Source: an uncultured Bacteroidota bacterium (GTDB lineage: Bacteria; Bacteroidota; Bacteroidia; Flavobacteriales; BACL11). Taken from it: 64,000 nt of DNA. The DNA is taken from the NCBI GenBank assembly GCA_902514225.1, contig CABXPN010000001.1:18776-82775 (forward strand), in the 5' to 3' direction. The translations under genes were made by a program, and so were the position numbers. The number at the start of each line of letters is the position of its first letter. Within the stretch, counting starts at the first letter, position 1. Of this stretch, positions 25,199 to 34,905 are shown piece by piece. Under the pieces are notes generated by a model. The model worked only from the letters and a program-made list of their open reading frames with translations, did not search any database and was not told where the DNA came from.

Positions 25199-26272
25199 TT
25201 ATTTATTGTCCTGAATTCTTTGTTCAGCAATTGCTAATGCAGCTTGATGAGTTGTTATGTTTTCATCTTCTGCTTTTAATAAAATTTCAAGTGTTGTATC
25301 ATAAATCTTTCTTGTCTGAGCTAAAGCTTCCTCTCTATTATATCCTTTTATTTCAGAATAAACATTAATTAAACCACCAGCGTTAATTAAAAAATCAGGA
25401 GCATAAATCATGCCTTTATCTTTAATCATTTCTCCATGTATTACCTCTTCTTCTAACTGATTATTTGCAGCTCCTGCAACAATAGAACATTTTAATCTAT
25501 TTATTGTATTAGTATTTAAAGTAGCACCTAATGCACAGGGAGCATAAATATCCATATCCATATCATAAATAGAATCACCCATTATTATTTCAGCTCCATA
25601 TTTTTCTGAAACTTCAGATAATTTATCTTTATTTATATCCGTAATATAAACTTTAGCTCCTTCTTCAGTAGTATGTTTTACTAAATTCTCTCCAACATGT
25701 CCAACACCCTGAACTAAAATTGTTCTTCCTTTTAATAAATCTGATCCCCACTTAAATTTTGCAGAAGCTTTCATTGCCATATATACTCCATATGCAGTAA
25801 CAGGAGAAGGATCTCCACTACCTCCCATTGATTCTGGAATTCCGGTAACATGTTTTGTTTTTTCTCTAACATATTCCATGTCTTTAGTATTCATTCCTAC
25901 ATCTTCTGCAGTTATATACTTACCACCCAAACTATCTACATATTCTCCGAATTTTTTCATCAGAGCTTCTGATTTTTCAGTAGTTGCATCACCTATAATA
26001 ACAGCCTTTCCACCTCCTAAATTTAATCCTGAAATGGACGCTTTAAAAGTCATTCCTCTCGAAAGTCTTAACACATCCTGAAGAGCTTCAGATTCATTTG
26101 AATAATTCCACATTCTAGTACCTCCAAGTGCAGGTCCTAATGTAGTATCGTGTATTGCTATAATAGCTTTTAATCCTGTTTCTTTATCCGTACAAAAAAC
26201 AACTTGTTCGTGTCCCATCATCTCCATTTTCCCAACTACGAGAGAAGAAACTTTATCCTTTACTTCCATCAT
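25199..26272 (-). CDS. Leucine/Glu/Phe/Val-type amino acid dehydrogenase
   Basis: A 357-residue NAD-dependent dehydrogenase that reversibly deaminates branched-chain or related amino acids. Substrate-binding GPALGGTRMW (about 47) and the catalytic-lysine segment GLNLGGGKAVIIGD (about 83) are present, and KYITAEDVGMNTKDM (about 117) follows. The Rossmann motif is GVGHVGENLVKH (about 190). The closest match by motif is leucine dehydrogenase, consistent with the GGGKAV and GGSGDPSPVTAYGVYM segments. The product would feed branched-chain keto acids to fatty acid synthesis. It heads an operon with nusB and has a good promoter with a palindrome at the expected start site. Confidence 0.88.
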   Translation of the reverse strand: MMEVKDKVSSLVVGKMEMMGHEQVVFCTDKETGLKAIIAIHDTTLGPALGGTRMWNYSNESEALQDVLRLSRGMTFKASISGLNLGGGKAVIIGDATTEKSEALMKKFGEYVDSLGGKYITAEDVGMNTKDMEYVREKTKHVTGIPESMGGSGDPSPVTAYGVYMAMKASAKFKWGSDLLKGRTILVQGVGHVGENLVKHTTEEGAKVYITDINKDKLSEVSEKYGAEIIMGDSIYDMDMDIYAPCALGATLNTNTINRLKCSIVAGAANNQLEEEVIHGEMIKDKGMIYAPDFLINAGGLINVYSEIKGYNREEALAQTRKIYDTTLEILLKAEDENITTHQAALAIAEQRIQDNK

Positions 26273-26319
26273 TATGTCAACTATTTTAGTATTAGTACTA
26301 CTTCTTTTCAGAAGTTATT

Positions 26320-26334
26320 CCGTTTTTTAAACGG
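26320..26334. promoter_or_regulatory. Inverted repeat CCGTTT-TTT-AAACGG at the dehydrogenase promoter
   Basis: A perfect 6-bp inverted repeat with a three-base centre. It lies just downstream of the minus-strand -7 element, where transcription would start, so it is placed as an operator would be. The identity of any regulator is unknown. Confidence 0.5.
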
Positions 26335-26338
26335 TTTG

Positions 26339-26369
26339 CAAAATTAGTTATTATTTTTGGCACAGCAAA
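26339..26369 (-). promoter_or_regulatory. Promoter (-33 TTTG, -7 TAATTTTG) for the dehydrogenase operon
   Basis: On the minus strand TTTG (26369-26366) is followed after 19 bases by TAATTTTG (26346-26339). Both elements and the spacing fit the Bacteroidota housekeeping promoter, the best match in the window. Confidence 0.72.
26352..26359 (+). promoter_or_regulatory. Promoter -7 element (TATTTTTG) for the ABC exporter
   Basis: TATTTTTG matches TAnnTTTG, 29 bases before the TTG start at 26389. It is nested within the divergent dehydrogenase promoter, so the two may compete. Confidence 0.5.
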
Positions 26370-26388
26370 ACATTAAACAAAATTAGAT

Positions 26389-28134
26389 TTGAACAACCTA
26401 CTACACCTGAATAAATACTTATTTAAGTATAAAAAAATACTAATGATTGGTAGTGTCTTTATTTTAATTTCTAATGTTTTTGCTCTCTATCCTGCAGAAT
26501 TTGTAAGACATTCGTTTGACAATATACAAGCAATACAAAACAATACATCCTCATTAAGTATACAAAGTACATTATTAAAATATGGTGGACTTATTATCTT
26601 ATTTGCAGTTATAAAAGGTGTTTTTATGTATTTCATGAGGCAAACTATTATTGTTATGAGTAGGAAAATAGAGTTTGATTTAAAAAATGAAATCTATCAG
26701 AAATACCAAGAACTAAGTTTATCATTCTACAAAGAAAATAACACAGGTGATTTAATGAACAGAATAACTGAAGATGTAAATAGAGTAAGAATGTATTTGG
26801 GTCCTGCTATAATGTACGCTATAAATATGTTCTTTTTATTCTCATTAGTAATTAGTAAAATGTTTATTATCAACACAAAACTTACTCTTTATGTTTTAGC
26901 TCCATTACCTCTGCTTGCAATTGCTGTATACTATGTTAGTAATCAGATAAACAAAAAAAGTGAACAAGTACAAAGACAACTTTCCGTTTTAACATCAAAT
27001 AGTCAAGAAACTTTTTCGGCAATTAATATTATTAAGATTTTCCGAAATGAAGATAACTCTTTTAAAAGATTTTACTCTGAATGTAAAGATTACACCAAAA
27101 AACAATTACAACTTGTTTCGGTAGAAGCATGGTTTTTTCCTCTTATTATTTTATTGATTGGGGTTAGTACAATTACAACTATTTATATCGGAGGTTTAGA
27201 AACTTTTAGAAGAAATATAACTACAGGGAATATTGCTGAATTTATTATTTATGTAAATATGCTTACTTGGCCAGTTGCTTCTGTTGGGTGGGTTACTTCT
27301 TTAATACAAAGAGCGGAAGCTTCAATGGAACGGATAAATGAATTTTTAGATACTAATTGCAACATTAAAAATCCGACAGAAAAAGACACAGATATCTCAG
27401 GAAACATTACATTTAAAGATGTAAGTTTTATATATCCTGACACAGGAATTCAATCCCTTAAAAATATTAGTTTTAGTGTAAAGGAAAATGAAACTCTTGG
27501 CATTTTCGGAAAAACAGGAAGTGGTAAATCAACTATTGCGAACCTAATATGCAGATTATACGACACAGATAATGGATCTATTTTGTTCGGAAACACTGAT
27601 GTAAAAGAATTAAATTTATCTCAACTCAGACAAAACATAGGATATGTTCCTCAAGATGGATTTTTATTTTCTGGTACTGCAAACCAGAACATTAGTTTCG
27701 GTAAAGATAGATATCAACAATCCGAAATTATTAATGCAACTAACACTGCAGAAATTACTGAAGAAATTGAAAATTTCCCAGATAAATACGATACTATTAT
27801 CGGTGAAAGAGGAGTTCAGCTTTCAGGTGGACAAAGACAAAGGATATCTATTGCTAGAGCTATTTTTATAAAACCTCCTATTTATATTTTTGATGATTGC
27901 CTTTCTGCAATTGATGCAAATAAAGAACAGAAAATATTAAAAAACCTAAAAAACATTACTAGTAATAACACTAATATTATTATTAGCCACCGAACTTCAT
28001 CAATCAAAAATGCTAATCATATTATTGTGTTAGATAAAGGAGAAATAACAGAAGAAGGTACACATGATGAGTTAATAAAAAACAATGGTTTTTATGCAGA
28101 AATTCATAAAAAACAAACTACAGAAAATCTGTAA
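26389..28134 (+). CDS. ABC exporter, fused membrane and ATPase domains
   Basis: A 581-residue half-transporter of the lipid/drug exporter type. Six membrane helices span about 15-310, with the MNRITEDVNRVRMYLG coupling region. The ATPase has Walker A GKTGSGKST (374-382), Q-loop YVPQDGFLFSGT, signature LSGGQRQR (about 476) and Walker B IYIFDDCLSAID with the H-loop IISHRTSSI. The residue after the Walker B aspartate is Asp rather than the usual Glu, seen in some exporters of this group. The start is TTG: an in-frame TAA lies five codons upstream and no ATG fits. Substrate unknown; it stands alone with its own promoter. Confidence 0.92.
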   Translation: MNNLLHLNKYLFKYKKILMIGSVFILISNVFALYPAEFVRHSFDNIQAIQNNTSSLSIQSTLLKYGGLIILFAVIKGVFMYFMRQTIIVMSRKIEFDLKNEIYQKYQELSLSFYKENNTGDLMNRITEDVNRVRMYLGPAIMYAINMFFLFSLVISKMFIINTKLTLYVLAPLPLLAIAVYYVSNQINKKSEQVQRQLSVLTSNSQETFSAINIIKIFRNEDNSFKRFYSECKDYTKKQLQLVSVEAWFFPLIILLIGVSTITTIYIGGLETFRRNITTGNIAEFIIYVNMLTWPVASVGWVTSLIQRAEASMERINEFLDTNCNIKNPTEKDTDISGNITFKDVSFIYPDTGIQSLKNISFSVKENETLGIFGKTGSGKSTIANLICRLYDTDNGSILFGNTDVKELNLSQLRQNIGYVPQDGFLFSGTANQNISFGKDRYQQSEIINATNTAEITEEIENFPDKYDTIIGERGVQLSGGQRQRISIARAIFIKPPIYIFDDCLSAIDANKEQKILKNLKNITSNNTNIIISHRTSSIKNANHIIVLDKGEITEEGTHDELIKNNGFYAEIHKKQTTENL

Positions 28135-28144
28135 GAAATAATAC

Positions 28145-28152
28145 TATATTTG
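28145..28152 (+). promoter_or_regulatory. Promoter -7 element (TATATTTG) for the methyltransferase/acyltransferase unit
   Basis: TATATTTG lies 22 bases before the ATG at 28175 and 10 bases after the ABC exporter stop. Confidence 0.6.
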
Positions 28153-28174
28153 CATTTTAACGAAAATCAATCTA

Positions 28175-28942
28175 ATGAAAACTATAATTAGCTTAGCTAC
28201 TAGACTTATACCCAGACATTACCTACAACATATAAGTCATTTCTTTTTAAGAATATTTTCATTATTTATGAGAGGAAATAAATTTGAAGATCCTATTAAC
28301 GGAAAAAAATACAGAAAACTTTTACCTTACGGAAGAATAAACTCCAGAGAAAACGCAATTGCACCTGACAGTATGAGTTTAGAAAGACACCGATTAATGT
28401 GGCTTTTCATGAAAGAAAAAACCAATTTCTTTACCGATAATCTAAAGTTTTTACATATTGCTCCAGAATACTGTTTTATAAAACTGTTTAAGGGAATGAA
28501 GAACTTAGATTACACTACTGGAGATTTAATTTCACCATGGGCAGATGTAAAGATGGATGTGCATGATATACCAATGGAAGATAACACTTTTGATGTAGTA
28601 ATTTGTAATCATGTATTAGAACATGTAGATGATTCTCATAAAGTAATGACAGAGTTTTATAGGGTAATGAAACCAGGGGGATGGGGAATTTTTCAGGTAC
28701 CGATAGATACCAAAAACCCCAATACAGAAGAAGACCCAAGGGTGACCGACCCTAAAGAAAGAGAAAGATTATATTGGCAAGACGATCATGTTAGGTTGTT
28801 TGGTTTAGATTATGGAAAAAGATTAGAAAAAGCAGGATTTAAAGTTACGGAAAGTGATTTTATAAACGAGCTAGATCCTAAACTTGTAGAAAGATACGCC
28901 CTACCAAAAGGAGAAATAATTTATTTCTGTGAAAAAAAGTAG
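28175..28942 (+). CDS. Class I SAM-dependent methyltransferase (type 11-like)
   Basis: A 255-residue methyltransferase-fold protein. The motif I position reads KFLHIAPEYCFIKLFKG instead of a glycine-rich loop, an variant seen in this Bacteroidota family. The later motifs are normal: DVKMDVHDIPMEDNTFDVVI, CNHVLEHVDDSHKVM and FYRVMKPGGWGIFQVPI. It ends in LPKGEIIYFCEKK. The next gene overlaps its end by 14 bases. The acceptor substrate is not known; neighbouring acyltransferase suggests a role in envelope glycan or lipid modification, as inference. Confidence 0.85.
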   Translation: MKTIISLATRLIPRHYLQHISHFFLRIFSLFMRGNKFEDPINGKKYRKLLPYGRINSRENAIAPDSMSLERHRLMWLFMKEKTNFFTDNLKFLHIAPEYCFIKLFKGMKNLDYTTGDLISPWADVKMDVHDIPMEDNTFDVVICNHVLEHVDDSHKVMTEFYRVMKPGGWGIFQVPIDTKNPNTEEDPRVTDPKERERLYWQDDHVRLFGLDYGKRLEKAGFKVTESDFINELDPKLVERYALPKGEIIYFCEKK

Positions 28943-30089
28943 AATAAATCTCTCCAGAATTACTACTTCCGGAAACTTTATTCCAGAAATAGATGGATTA
29001 AGATTTATTGCTATTATATCTGTAGTTTTATTTCATTTGTACGGATTTATTAGTGAGAAAGATAGTTCAGTTTACAGTATGGACTATAATTTCGATTTTA
29101 TTGCAAACTTTCTGAAAAATGGAAATTTTGGGGTGGAGTTATTTTTTGTTTTAAGTGGTTTTATTTTAGGACTGCCATTTGCAAAACATTACTTAAAAGA
29201 TGTAAAAAAAATATCCTTAAAATCTTATTTTTTAAGAAGAGTAAGCAGGTTAGAACCTCCTTATATTATAATTATGTTTTTACTTTTATTGGGAACAATA
29301 TTTGTTAGTAGAAACCTCAGCACTACAGATGCATTGCAAAGTTTTTTAGCTTCCATTGCATACACACATAACATTGTGTATGCGGAACCTTCTTTTATCA
29401 ATACGGTTGCTTGGAGTTTGGAAATTGAAATTCAGTTTTACATTTTAGCTCCTCTCCTTTCTTTAGTTTTTGCAATGAAAGACAAAGTTAGAAGAAGAGG
29501 AATATTAATTTTTACTACTATAGCATTTTCTGTTTTAAGTATTTACATCACCAACACTCTTAGATATTCAATTTTAGATTATTTACACTACTTTTTGATT
29601 GGTTTCTTGTTAGTAGACTTTTATCTGACGGAAGGAGTTAAAAACAGTAGTTCCATTCTAAGAAACACTTTTACCATTATTGCTTTAATTCTTATTTTTA
29701 GTTGCAATGAGAAACACTTTGTCACTACTATTCAGAAATCTATATGGAATATTAGTGTTTTAATATTAATTTTCTCTTCCTATTACAATATTATCTTACG
29801 TAAATCATTACGATTCTTTTCTTTTAGGACTATTACAAATATTGGTGGGATGTGTTATACTATTTATCTGTTACATTTTGCTATAATTAGTTTTGTTGGT
29901 AATCCTCTTTTATCTTTGCAATTTTCGGATAATCCAACAGTAAATATCGGATTATATTCCTTTATTATTTTATCTTCTATATTGTTAGTTTCTATAGTGT
30001 TTTTTATTTTGATAGAAAGACCATGTATGGACAAAAATTGGCCTACTAAACTTAAAAATTATGTCAGAAGATTTATTACAGCAAATTAG
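28929..30089 (+). CDS. Membrane acyltransferase, OafA/YrhL type
   Basis: A 386-residue multi-pass acyltransferase-3 family protein of about ten membrane helices. The N-terminal signature is IPEIDGLRFIAIISVVLFHL with the conserved histidine, followed by GVELFFVLSGFILG, YFLRRVSRLEPPY and NTVAWSLEIEIQFYILAPL. Members O-acetylate surface polysaccharides or similar. The start is GTG within the end of the upstream gene; it gives the usual short lead to the IDGLR motif. A further gene overlaps its end by 29 bases. Confidence 0.9.
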   Translation: MKKSRINLSRITTSGNFIPEIDGLRFIAIISVVLFHLYGFISEKDSSVYSMDYNFDFIANFLKNGNFGVELFFVLSGFILGLPFAKHYLKDVKKISLKSYFLRRVSRLEPPYIIIMFLLLLGTIFVSRNLSTTDALQSFLASIAYTHNIVYAEPSFINTVAWSLEIEIQFYILAPLLSLVFAMKDKVRRRGILIFTTIAFSVLSIYITNTLRYSILDYLHYFLIGFLLVDFYLTEGVKNSSSILRNTFTIIALILIFSCNEKHFVTTIQKSIWNISVLILIFSSYYNIILRKSLRFFSFRTITNIGGMCYTIYLLHFAIISFVGNPLLSLQFSDNPTVNIGLYSFIILSSILLVSIVFFILIERPCMDKNWPTKLKNYVRRFITAN

Positions 30090-30564
30090 TGGTAGATTTG
30101 ATGTAGAGGAAGTTGTTTCTAAGGCAAACAATAATCCGGAAATATTTAAATTTTACGCACAGCATCTTATCGAGAATACTACCACTTCATGGAGGGCAGC
30201 TTGGGTAATAAATCACGCTACTTGGAAAAACGATAACAGAATAGCTCCTTACATTTCAGGTATCATCAATTCTATAGAAGGAAAAAAGGACGGACACCAA
30301 AGAGAACTTTTAAAGATTGTAGCCAAACAACCTTTATCTGAGGATCAAGAAGGAGAATTTTTTGATGTATGTATGAATTTGTGGCAGGATGTAAATAAAC
30401 AGCCAGCTGTTAGGTATTATTGTATGATTTTTATTCATAAGACTTCTAATAAATATCCAGAAATAGAAAACGAACTAGAATATCTTTTAGGAGATTACTA
30501 CTTAAAAACACTCTCCTCCGGTATAAAAAGATCTTTATTCAAAAAAATAGGAATAGATAAGTAA
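30061..30564 (+). CDS. Unknown protein, all-alpha (HEAT-like) 167 residues
   Basis: I do not recognise the family. The 167-residue soluble protein is predicted mainly helical, with SWRAAWVINHATWKNDNRI, GHQRELLKIVAKQPLS and AVRYYCMIFIHKTSNKYPEI, resembling paired helices of HEAT or DNA-alkylation-repair type repeats. It has no signal peptide or membrane segment. The ATG lies 29 bases inside the acyltransferase gene on the same strand, a long overlap that suggests coupled translation. The reading frame is well kept and the codon use matches its neighbours, so it is probably real. Confidence 0.75.
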   Translation: MSEDLLQQISGRFDVEEVVSKANNNPEIFKFYAQHLIENTTTSWRAAWVINHATWKNDNRIAPYISGIINSIEGKKDGHQRELLKIVAKQPLSEDQEGEFFDVCMNLWQDVNKQPAVRYYCMIFIHKTSNKYPEIENELEYLLGDYYLKTLSSGIKRSLFKKIGIDK

Positions 30565-30603
30565 AAAACATATCTCAGTAACTAAAATTCTTTTACCAAC
30601 TTA

Positions 30604-31221
30604 CTAATAACTTATGTAGACAATCTTTTTTGTTTCAAAAAAGTCTTCTTCAAAATACTTAGGAATATTATAAATATCTACATTCTTTATGCCTTTCAAC
30701 TCTTCTGTTAAATCACCTCCTTTCAGGTATAAAATTCCGTTAAATAAGTTGTTTTTCTGTTTAGCTGATATTCTTTTTCTCACCCACTGCTGAAATACTT
30801 TCATTTTGGTTACTGCTCTACTTACTACAAAATCAAACTGACCAACAACTTGTTCTGCTCTTGTATGCTGAGATCGTAAATTTGTAAGTCCTAAAGAGTC
30901 TTTTACTCCGTTTACTACTTTTATTTTCTTACCAATACTATCTACTAATAAAAACTCGACTTTCGGAAACAAAATAGCAAGTGGAATGCCAGGAAAACCT
31001 CCTCCAGTACCTACATCTAAGATTTTGCTTCCATCTACAAAATTAATCACCTTTGCAATAGCTAAGGAGTGCAATACATGTTTTACATAAAGGTTATCCA
31101 TATCCTTACGGGAAATTACATTTATCTGTGCATTCCAATCGGTATATAAATCTTGTAACTGAGAAAATTGTTTTATTTGTTTTTCCGTCAAATCCGGAAA
31201 GTACTTTAAAATTAATTCCAT
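30604..31221 (-). CDS. rsmG: 16S rRNA (guanine527-N7)-methyltransferase RsmG
   Basis: A 205-residue SAM-dependent methyltransferase that modifies G527 of 16S rRNA. The signature runs YTDWNAQINVISRKDMDNLY, VKHVLHSLAIAKVI, ILDVGTGGGFPGIPLAI (SAM-binding loop) and EFLLVDSIGKKIKVV, with VVSRAVTKMKVF later. It is the last gene of the phoH-purC-glycosyltransferase-sigma-rsmG run. Its ATG overlaps the stop of the sigma factor gene by one base. Confidence 0.94.
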   Translation of the reverse strand: MELILKYFPDLTEKQIKQFSQLQDLYTDWNAQINVISRKDMDNLYVKHVLHSLAIAKVINFVDGSKILDVGTGGGFPGIPLAILFPKVEFLLVDSIGKKIKVVNGVKDSLGLTNLRSQHTRAEQVVGQFDFVVSRAVTKMKVFQQWVRKRISAKQKNNLFNGILYLKGGDLTEELKGIKNVDIYNIPKYFEEDFFETKKIVYISY

Positions 31222-31823
31222 TAAATAGTATCTCTTGCTCCGGACATGATCTTAAAAAGTTGTTCTCTACTTCTGTGCAACTGAGCTTTTACAGTTCCGA
31301 GTGGTAACTCTAATTCCTGAGCTATTTCATCATAGGAAAATTCCTTAAAATATCTCAACTTCACTAAATCTCTGTATTTTGGTTTTAGCTGATTTACAAT
31401 TGTTCTAAGTATTTTAATTCTTTGTTTTTTCATTAAAACTTGCTCTGGGTTCGGATCTTTCGATTCTAAATCAAAATTAGATTTCTTACCTTCTTCATTT
31501 TCCATCATTCTATCAATGGAGAAAGTAGGGAGCTTATTCTTTCTTAAATAATCAATGGTATGATTTCTGGCTACAGTAAAAAGCCAAGTACTAAATACAA
31601 AATCTGGCTTGTACATATGCAGTTTCTTAAATGCCTTCCCTAATGATTCAATAGTTAAATCCTTTGCAACCTCTTGTTTTCCTACCTTTTCATAAATCAT
31701 AAAATACAACGGATCTCTATAAAGTTGCATCAATCTTGCATATGCTGCTGGGTCTCCTGTTTCCAGTGCCGACTGAATTAAAATCCAATCTCTTTCTCCA
31801 TTTTTTGTTAGTTCTTTTTTCAT
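31221..31823 (-). CDS. RNA polymerase sigma factor, sigma-70 (ECF-like)
   Basis: A 200-residue two-domain sigma factor. Region 2 is YRDPLYFMIYEKVGKQEVAK with FSTWLFTVARNHTIDYLR, and region 4 is LKPKYRDLVKLRYFKEFSYD then LPLGTVKAQLHRSREQLFKI. There is no neighbouring anti-sigma gene. This type of sigma factor next to rsmG and purC is common in Bacteroidota and may be a general stress or envelope regulator; the regulon is not known. The gene overlaps the glycosyltransferase start region by four bases (ATGA). Confidence 0.9.
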   Translation of the reverse strand: MKKELTKNGERDWILIQSALETGDPAAYARLMQLYRDPLYFMIYEKVGKQEVAKDLTIESLGKAFKKLHMYKPDFVFSTWLFTVARNHTIDYLRKNKLPTFSIDRMMENEEGKKSNFDLESKDPNPEQVLMKKQRIKILRTIVNQLKPKYRDLVKLRYFKEFSYDEIAQELELPLGTVKAQLHRSREQLFKIMSGARDTI

Positions 31824-32926
31824 TTCCAGCTTGTATTTTTATAACGCGACTTCAATAATACAAAAAATAGTTGAACAAAAAGATAGAAAAATTCTATTAT
31901 CGGATAATACCATAACAAATCTAAAGTTCTTAGTTTTTTCATGGATTTATAAAACACAAAATAATACAGTAAAATCCTAAATAAAAACAAAGAAGCTATC
32001 AGAATAACATTCGGATGAAAAACAAATAAAAATATTGAAGATATCCAGAATAGAAATATAGATAATGGATAAAGAAATAATAAAATTTTATGTTTTGTCT
32101 TATAGTGTTTTGATGTGGAAATATGTCTTTCTCTCTGATAAGACCAATCGGAATATGTAGTTTTAGGTAAAGAAATAACATCAGCATGTTCATCAATTTG
32201 TATCGCAACATTATCTTTTTTTGCTACCTCTTGTATAAATAAATCATCATCTCCTGACGGTATATGCATATGTGAAGCGAATCCTTTTACCGAAAAAAAC
32301 AAAGACTTTTTATATCCCATATTTCTACCAACACCCATATAAGGTATTTTGGCAAGTGCAAATGAAAGGTATTGCAACATTACCATAAACTCATCAAAAC
32401 GGATAAATTTATTTAGTATTCCTTTTTCCTTCTGATAAGGACTTATACCTAAAACAATATCTTTCTCAGAAAAACAGCTACTCATTTTTCGGATCCAATC
32501 TTTTGAAACTGCTCTACAATCTGCATCCGAAACTAATACATAATCGTACTTTGCAGTTTTTATTCCCATAGTAAGTGCAAACTTCTTTCCTACCCTACTA
32601 TTTACATGTTCATCTAAGCTTACAACCTTTAAATTAAAATGTTTTTGTTCTAAATCTTTTAGCAGGTATTTACTACCATCTACCGACTGATCATCAACAA
32701 CAATAACTTCATAAAAAGGATAATCCTGATTTAAAAAAGATGGGAGGTATTTTGCAATGTTTTCAGATTCATCTTTTGCACAAATAATTACAGAAACTCC
32801 TTCCTGAAAAATTTGTTCTTTATCCTTATAAAATGCTAATCTGAAAAAGAAAAAGAAAATATAAAATAATTGTATAGCAATTGCTGTACAAAGCAGATAC
32901 AATACAATATTTAAAAAGATTTCCAC
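31820..32926 (-). CDS. Family 2 glycosyltransferase, membrane-bound
   Basis: A 368-residue GT-A fold enzyme. A membrane segment opens the protein (residues 3-30), then VSVIICAKDESENIAKYLPS and VIVVDDQSVDGS (nucleotide-sugar binding), the metal-binding VSDADCRAV, and GDDDLFIQEVAKK with YQRERHISTSKHY as the QxxRW-like region. Two to three membrane helices follow near the C-terminus. It probably adds sugars to a lipid carrier or envelope glycan; donor and acceptor are not readable. Confidence 0.88.
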   Translation of the reverse strand: MEIFLNIVLYLLCTAIAIQLFYIFFFFFRLAFYKDKEQIFQEGVSVIICAKDESENIAKYLPSFLNQDYPFYEVIVVDDQSVDGSKYLLKDLEQKHFNLKVVSLDEHVNSRVGKKFALTMGIKTAKYDYVLVSDADCRAVSKDWIRKMSSCFSEKDIVLGISPYQKEKGILNKFIRFDEFMVMLQYLSFALAKIPYMGVGRNMGYKKSLFFSVKGFASHMHIPSGDDDLFIQEVAKKDNVAIQIDEHADVISLPKTTYSDWSYQRERHISTSKHYKTKHKILLFLYPLSIFLFWISSIFLFVFHPNVILIASLFLFRILLYYFVFYKSMKKLRTLDLLWYYPIIEFFYLFVQLFFVLLKSRYKNTSWK

Positions 32927-32932
32927 TCTTTA

Positions 32933-33877
32933 TTAAGAAAGGTATTCTAAAATATTCTTTTCTAGTCTTTCTTGTACATCAGATGTATCTTCTTTCACAA
33001 ATTTTTCTCCAATAATATGCTCAAAAAGTTCAATATACCTATCCGAAACCGAATTTACATATTCTTCACTCATATGTGGTATAGATTGCCCTTCTTTACC
33101 TTGAAAACCATTTTCAATTAACCATTGTCTCACAAATTCTTTTGAAAGTTGTTTAGGAACTTCTCCATTATTTACTTTATCTTCATAACCTTCAATATAA
33201 AAATATCTTGATGAATCTGGTGTATGGATTTCGTCAATTAAAATAATATTCCCTTCTATATCTTTTCCGAATTCATATTTTGTATCCACTAAAATAAGAC
33301 CTCTATCTTTTGCCATTTCTGTTCCTCTAGCAAAAAGTGCTTGTGTATATTTTTCTAATTGTACATAATCTTCTTCTGATACAATTCCTTGAGATAATAT
33401 TTCTTCTCTTGATATATCTTCATCATGTCCTACATCCGCTTTTGTAGTAGGAGTAATAATTGGGTTTTCAAATTTCTGGTTTTCTAACATACCATCTGGC
33501 ATTGGTACTCCACATAAAATTCTTTTTCCATCTCTGTACTCTCTCCAAGCATGACCAGTTAAATATCCTCTTATTACCATCTCTACTTTAAAAGGATCAC
33601 ACATTTTACCTACTGTTACATTTGGATCCGGAGTAGCTTCTTTCCAGTTTGGTACAATATCAGATGTTGCGTCTAAAAATTTTGAAGCAATCTGACTTAA
33701 TACCTGTCCTTTGTAAGGAATTCCTTCTGGTAAAACATGGTCAAATGCAGAAATTCTATCCGAAACTACCATTACTAATTTATCATCTCCTATTGTATAT
33801 ACATCTCTTACTTTTCCTTTATAAAATTTTGTCTGATTCGGAAAGTTGAAATTTGTTTCTTTAATAGCGTTTTTCAT
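32933..33877 (-). CDS. purC: Phosphoribosylaminoimidazole-succinocarboxamide synthase
   Basis: A 314-residue ATP-dependent enzyme of purine synthesis joining aspartate to CAIR. The long (yeast-like) form shows [71 protein letters not shown] and [14 protein letters not shown]. It follows phoH by four bases and precedes the glycosyltransferase by six, so a polycistronic message is likely. Confidence 0.96.
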   Translation of the reverse strand: MKNAIKETNFNFPNQTKFYKGKVRDVYTIGDDKLVMVVSDRISAFDHVLPEGIPYKGQVLSQIASKFLDATSDIVPNWKEATPDPNVTVGKMCDPFKVEMVIRGYLTGHAWREYRDGKRILCGVPMPDGMLENQKFENPIITPTTKADVGHDEDISREEILSQGIVSEEDYVQLEKYTQALFARGTEMAKDRGLILVDTKYEFGKDIEGNIILIDEIHTPDSSRYFYIEGYEDKVNNGEVPKQLSKEFVRQWLIENGFQGKEGQSIPHMSEEYVNSVSDRYIELFEHIIGEKFVKEDTSDVQERLEKNILEYLS

Positions 33878-33881
33878 TTTT

Positions 33882-34811
33882 TTAGTTTTTGTATGCTTTA
33901 ATTATTTGTTTTACTAATTTATGTCTTATCACATCTTTCTCATCCAGATGAACAAAACTTATATCTTTTAAATTTTCTAGTTTTTTTCTAGCTTCTATAA
34001 GTCCAGATCTTTGCCTTGCTGGTAAATCAACCTGAGACTCATCTCCAGTAATAATAAACTTTGCCGACCTCCCCATTCTTGTTAAAAACATTTTCATTTG
34101 CGATTCAGTTGCATTTTGTGCTTCATCTAAAATAACAAATGCCTTATCTAAAGTTCTACCTCTCATAAAAGCAAGTGGAGCAATTTGTATAGTTCCATTT
34201 TCCAGGTAATCTTTTAATTTCTCTGAGGGCAACATATCCATAAGTGCATCATAGAGTGGTTGCATGTAAGGGTCTAATTTCTCTCTCAAGTCACCAGGCA
34301 AGAAACCTAAATTCTCTCCAGACTCTACAGCAGGCCTTGTAAGAATTATCCGTTTTACATGCTTTGATTTTAGTGATTTTACCGCAAGTGCAACTGCAGT
34401 ATATGTTTTTCCTGTACCAGCAGGACCAATAGCAAAAATCATATCATTTTCAGATATATCTGCAACCAGTTTCCTCTGATTTACAGTTCTTGCTTTTATA
34501 AGTTTGCCCTCCGTACCATGAAGAATAATATCATTTTTTGTTTCTAATACTTTAGTCTCATCCTCTATTACCAATCTTTCTATCTGACTAAGTGTTAGCC
34601 TATTATACTGATTAATATGGTCCATAAAGGATTGAAACTTCTTTTCAAAAAATAATATATTAGATTCATTACCTATAACTTTTAGTTTATTACCACGAGC
34701 AACTAATTTTAGTTTAGGGAAGAATTCTCTAATCTTATATAATTTTCTGTTATTAGACCCAAAAAGAACAACTAAATCTATATTTTCTAAGTCAATTATT
34801 TTTTCGTTCAT
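33882..34811 (-). CDS. PhoH family ATPase
   Basis: A 309-residue cytoplasmic P-loop ATPase of the PhoH group. A small N-terminal KH-like domain (about 10-70) precedes the Walker A GPAGTGKT (129-136), [40 protein letters not shown] (Walker B VILDEAQN) and [11 protein letters not shown]. Roles proposed for the family concern RNA handling and stress; none is proven for this protein. It heads the purC run and diverges from the SAM hydrolase gene. Confidence 0.93.
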   Translation of the reverse strand: MNEKIIDLENIDLVVLFGSNNRKLYKIREFFPKLKLVARGNKLKVIGNESNILFFEKKFQSFMDHINQYNRLTLSQIERLVIEDETKVLETKNDIILHGTEGKLIKARTVNQRKLVADISENDMIFAIGPAGTGKTYTAVALAVKSLKSKHVKRIILTRPAVESGENLGFLPGDLREKLDPYMQPLYDALMDMLPSEKLKDYLENGTIQIAPLAFMRGRTLDKAFVILDEAQNATESQMKMFLTRMGRSAKFIITGDESQVDLPARQRSGLIEARKKLENLKDISFVHLDEKDVIRHKLVKQIIKAYKN

Positions 34812-34905
34812 TAAAAGATAGGTTTTGCTATATTTCTTTTTATTTTTGGTCTTTGCAAAATAACAACAAAATTTATAATTTTCTCAAAGTTTTTTAAATC
34901 GATAT

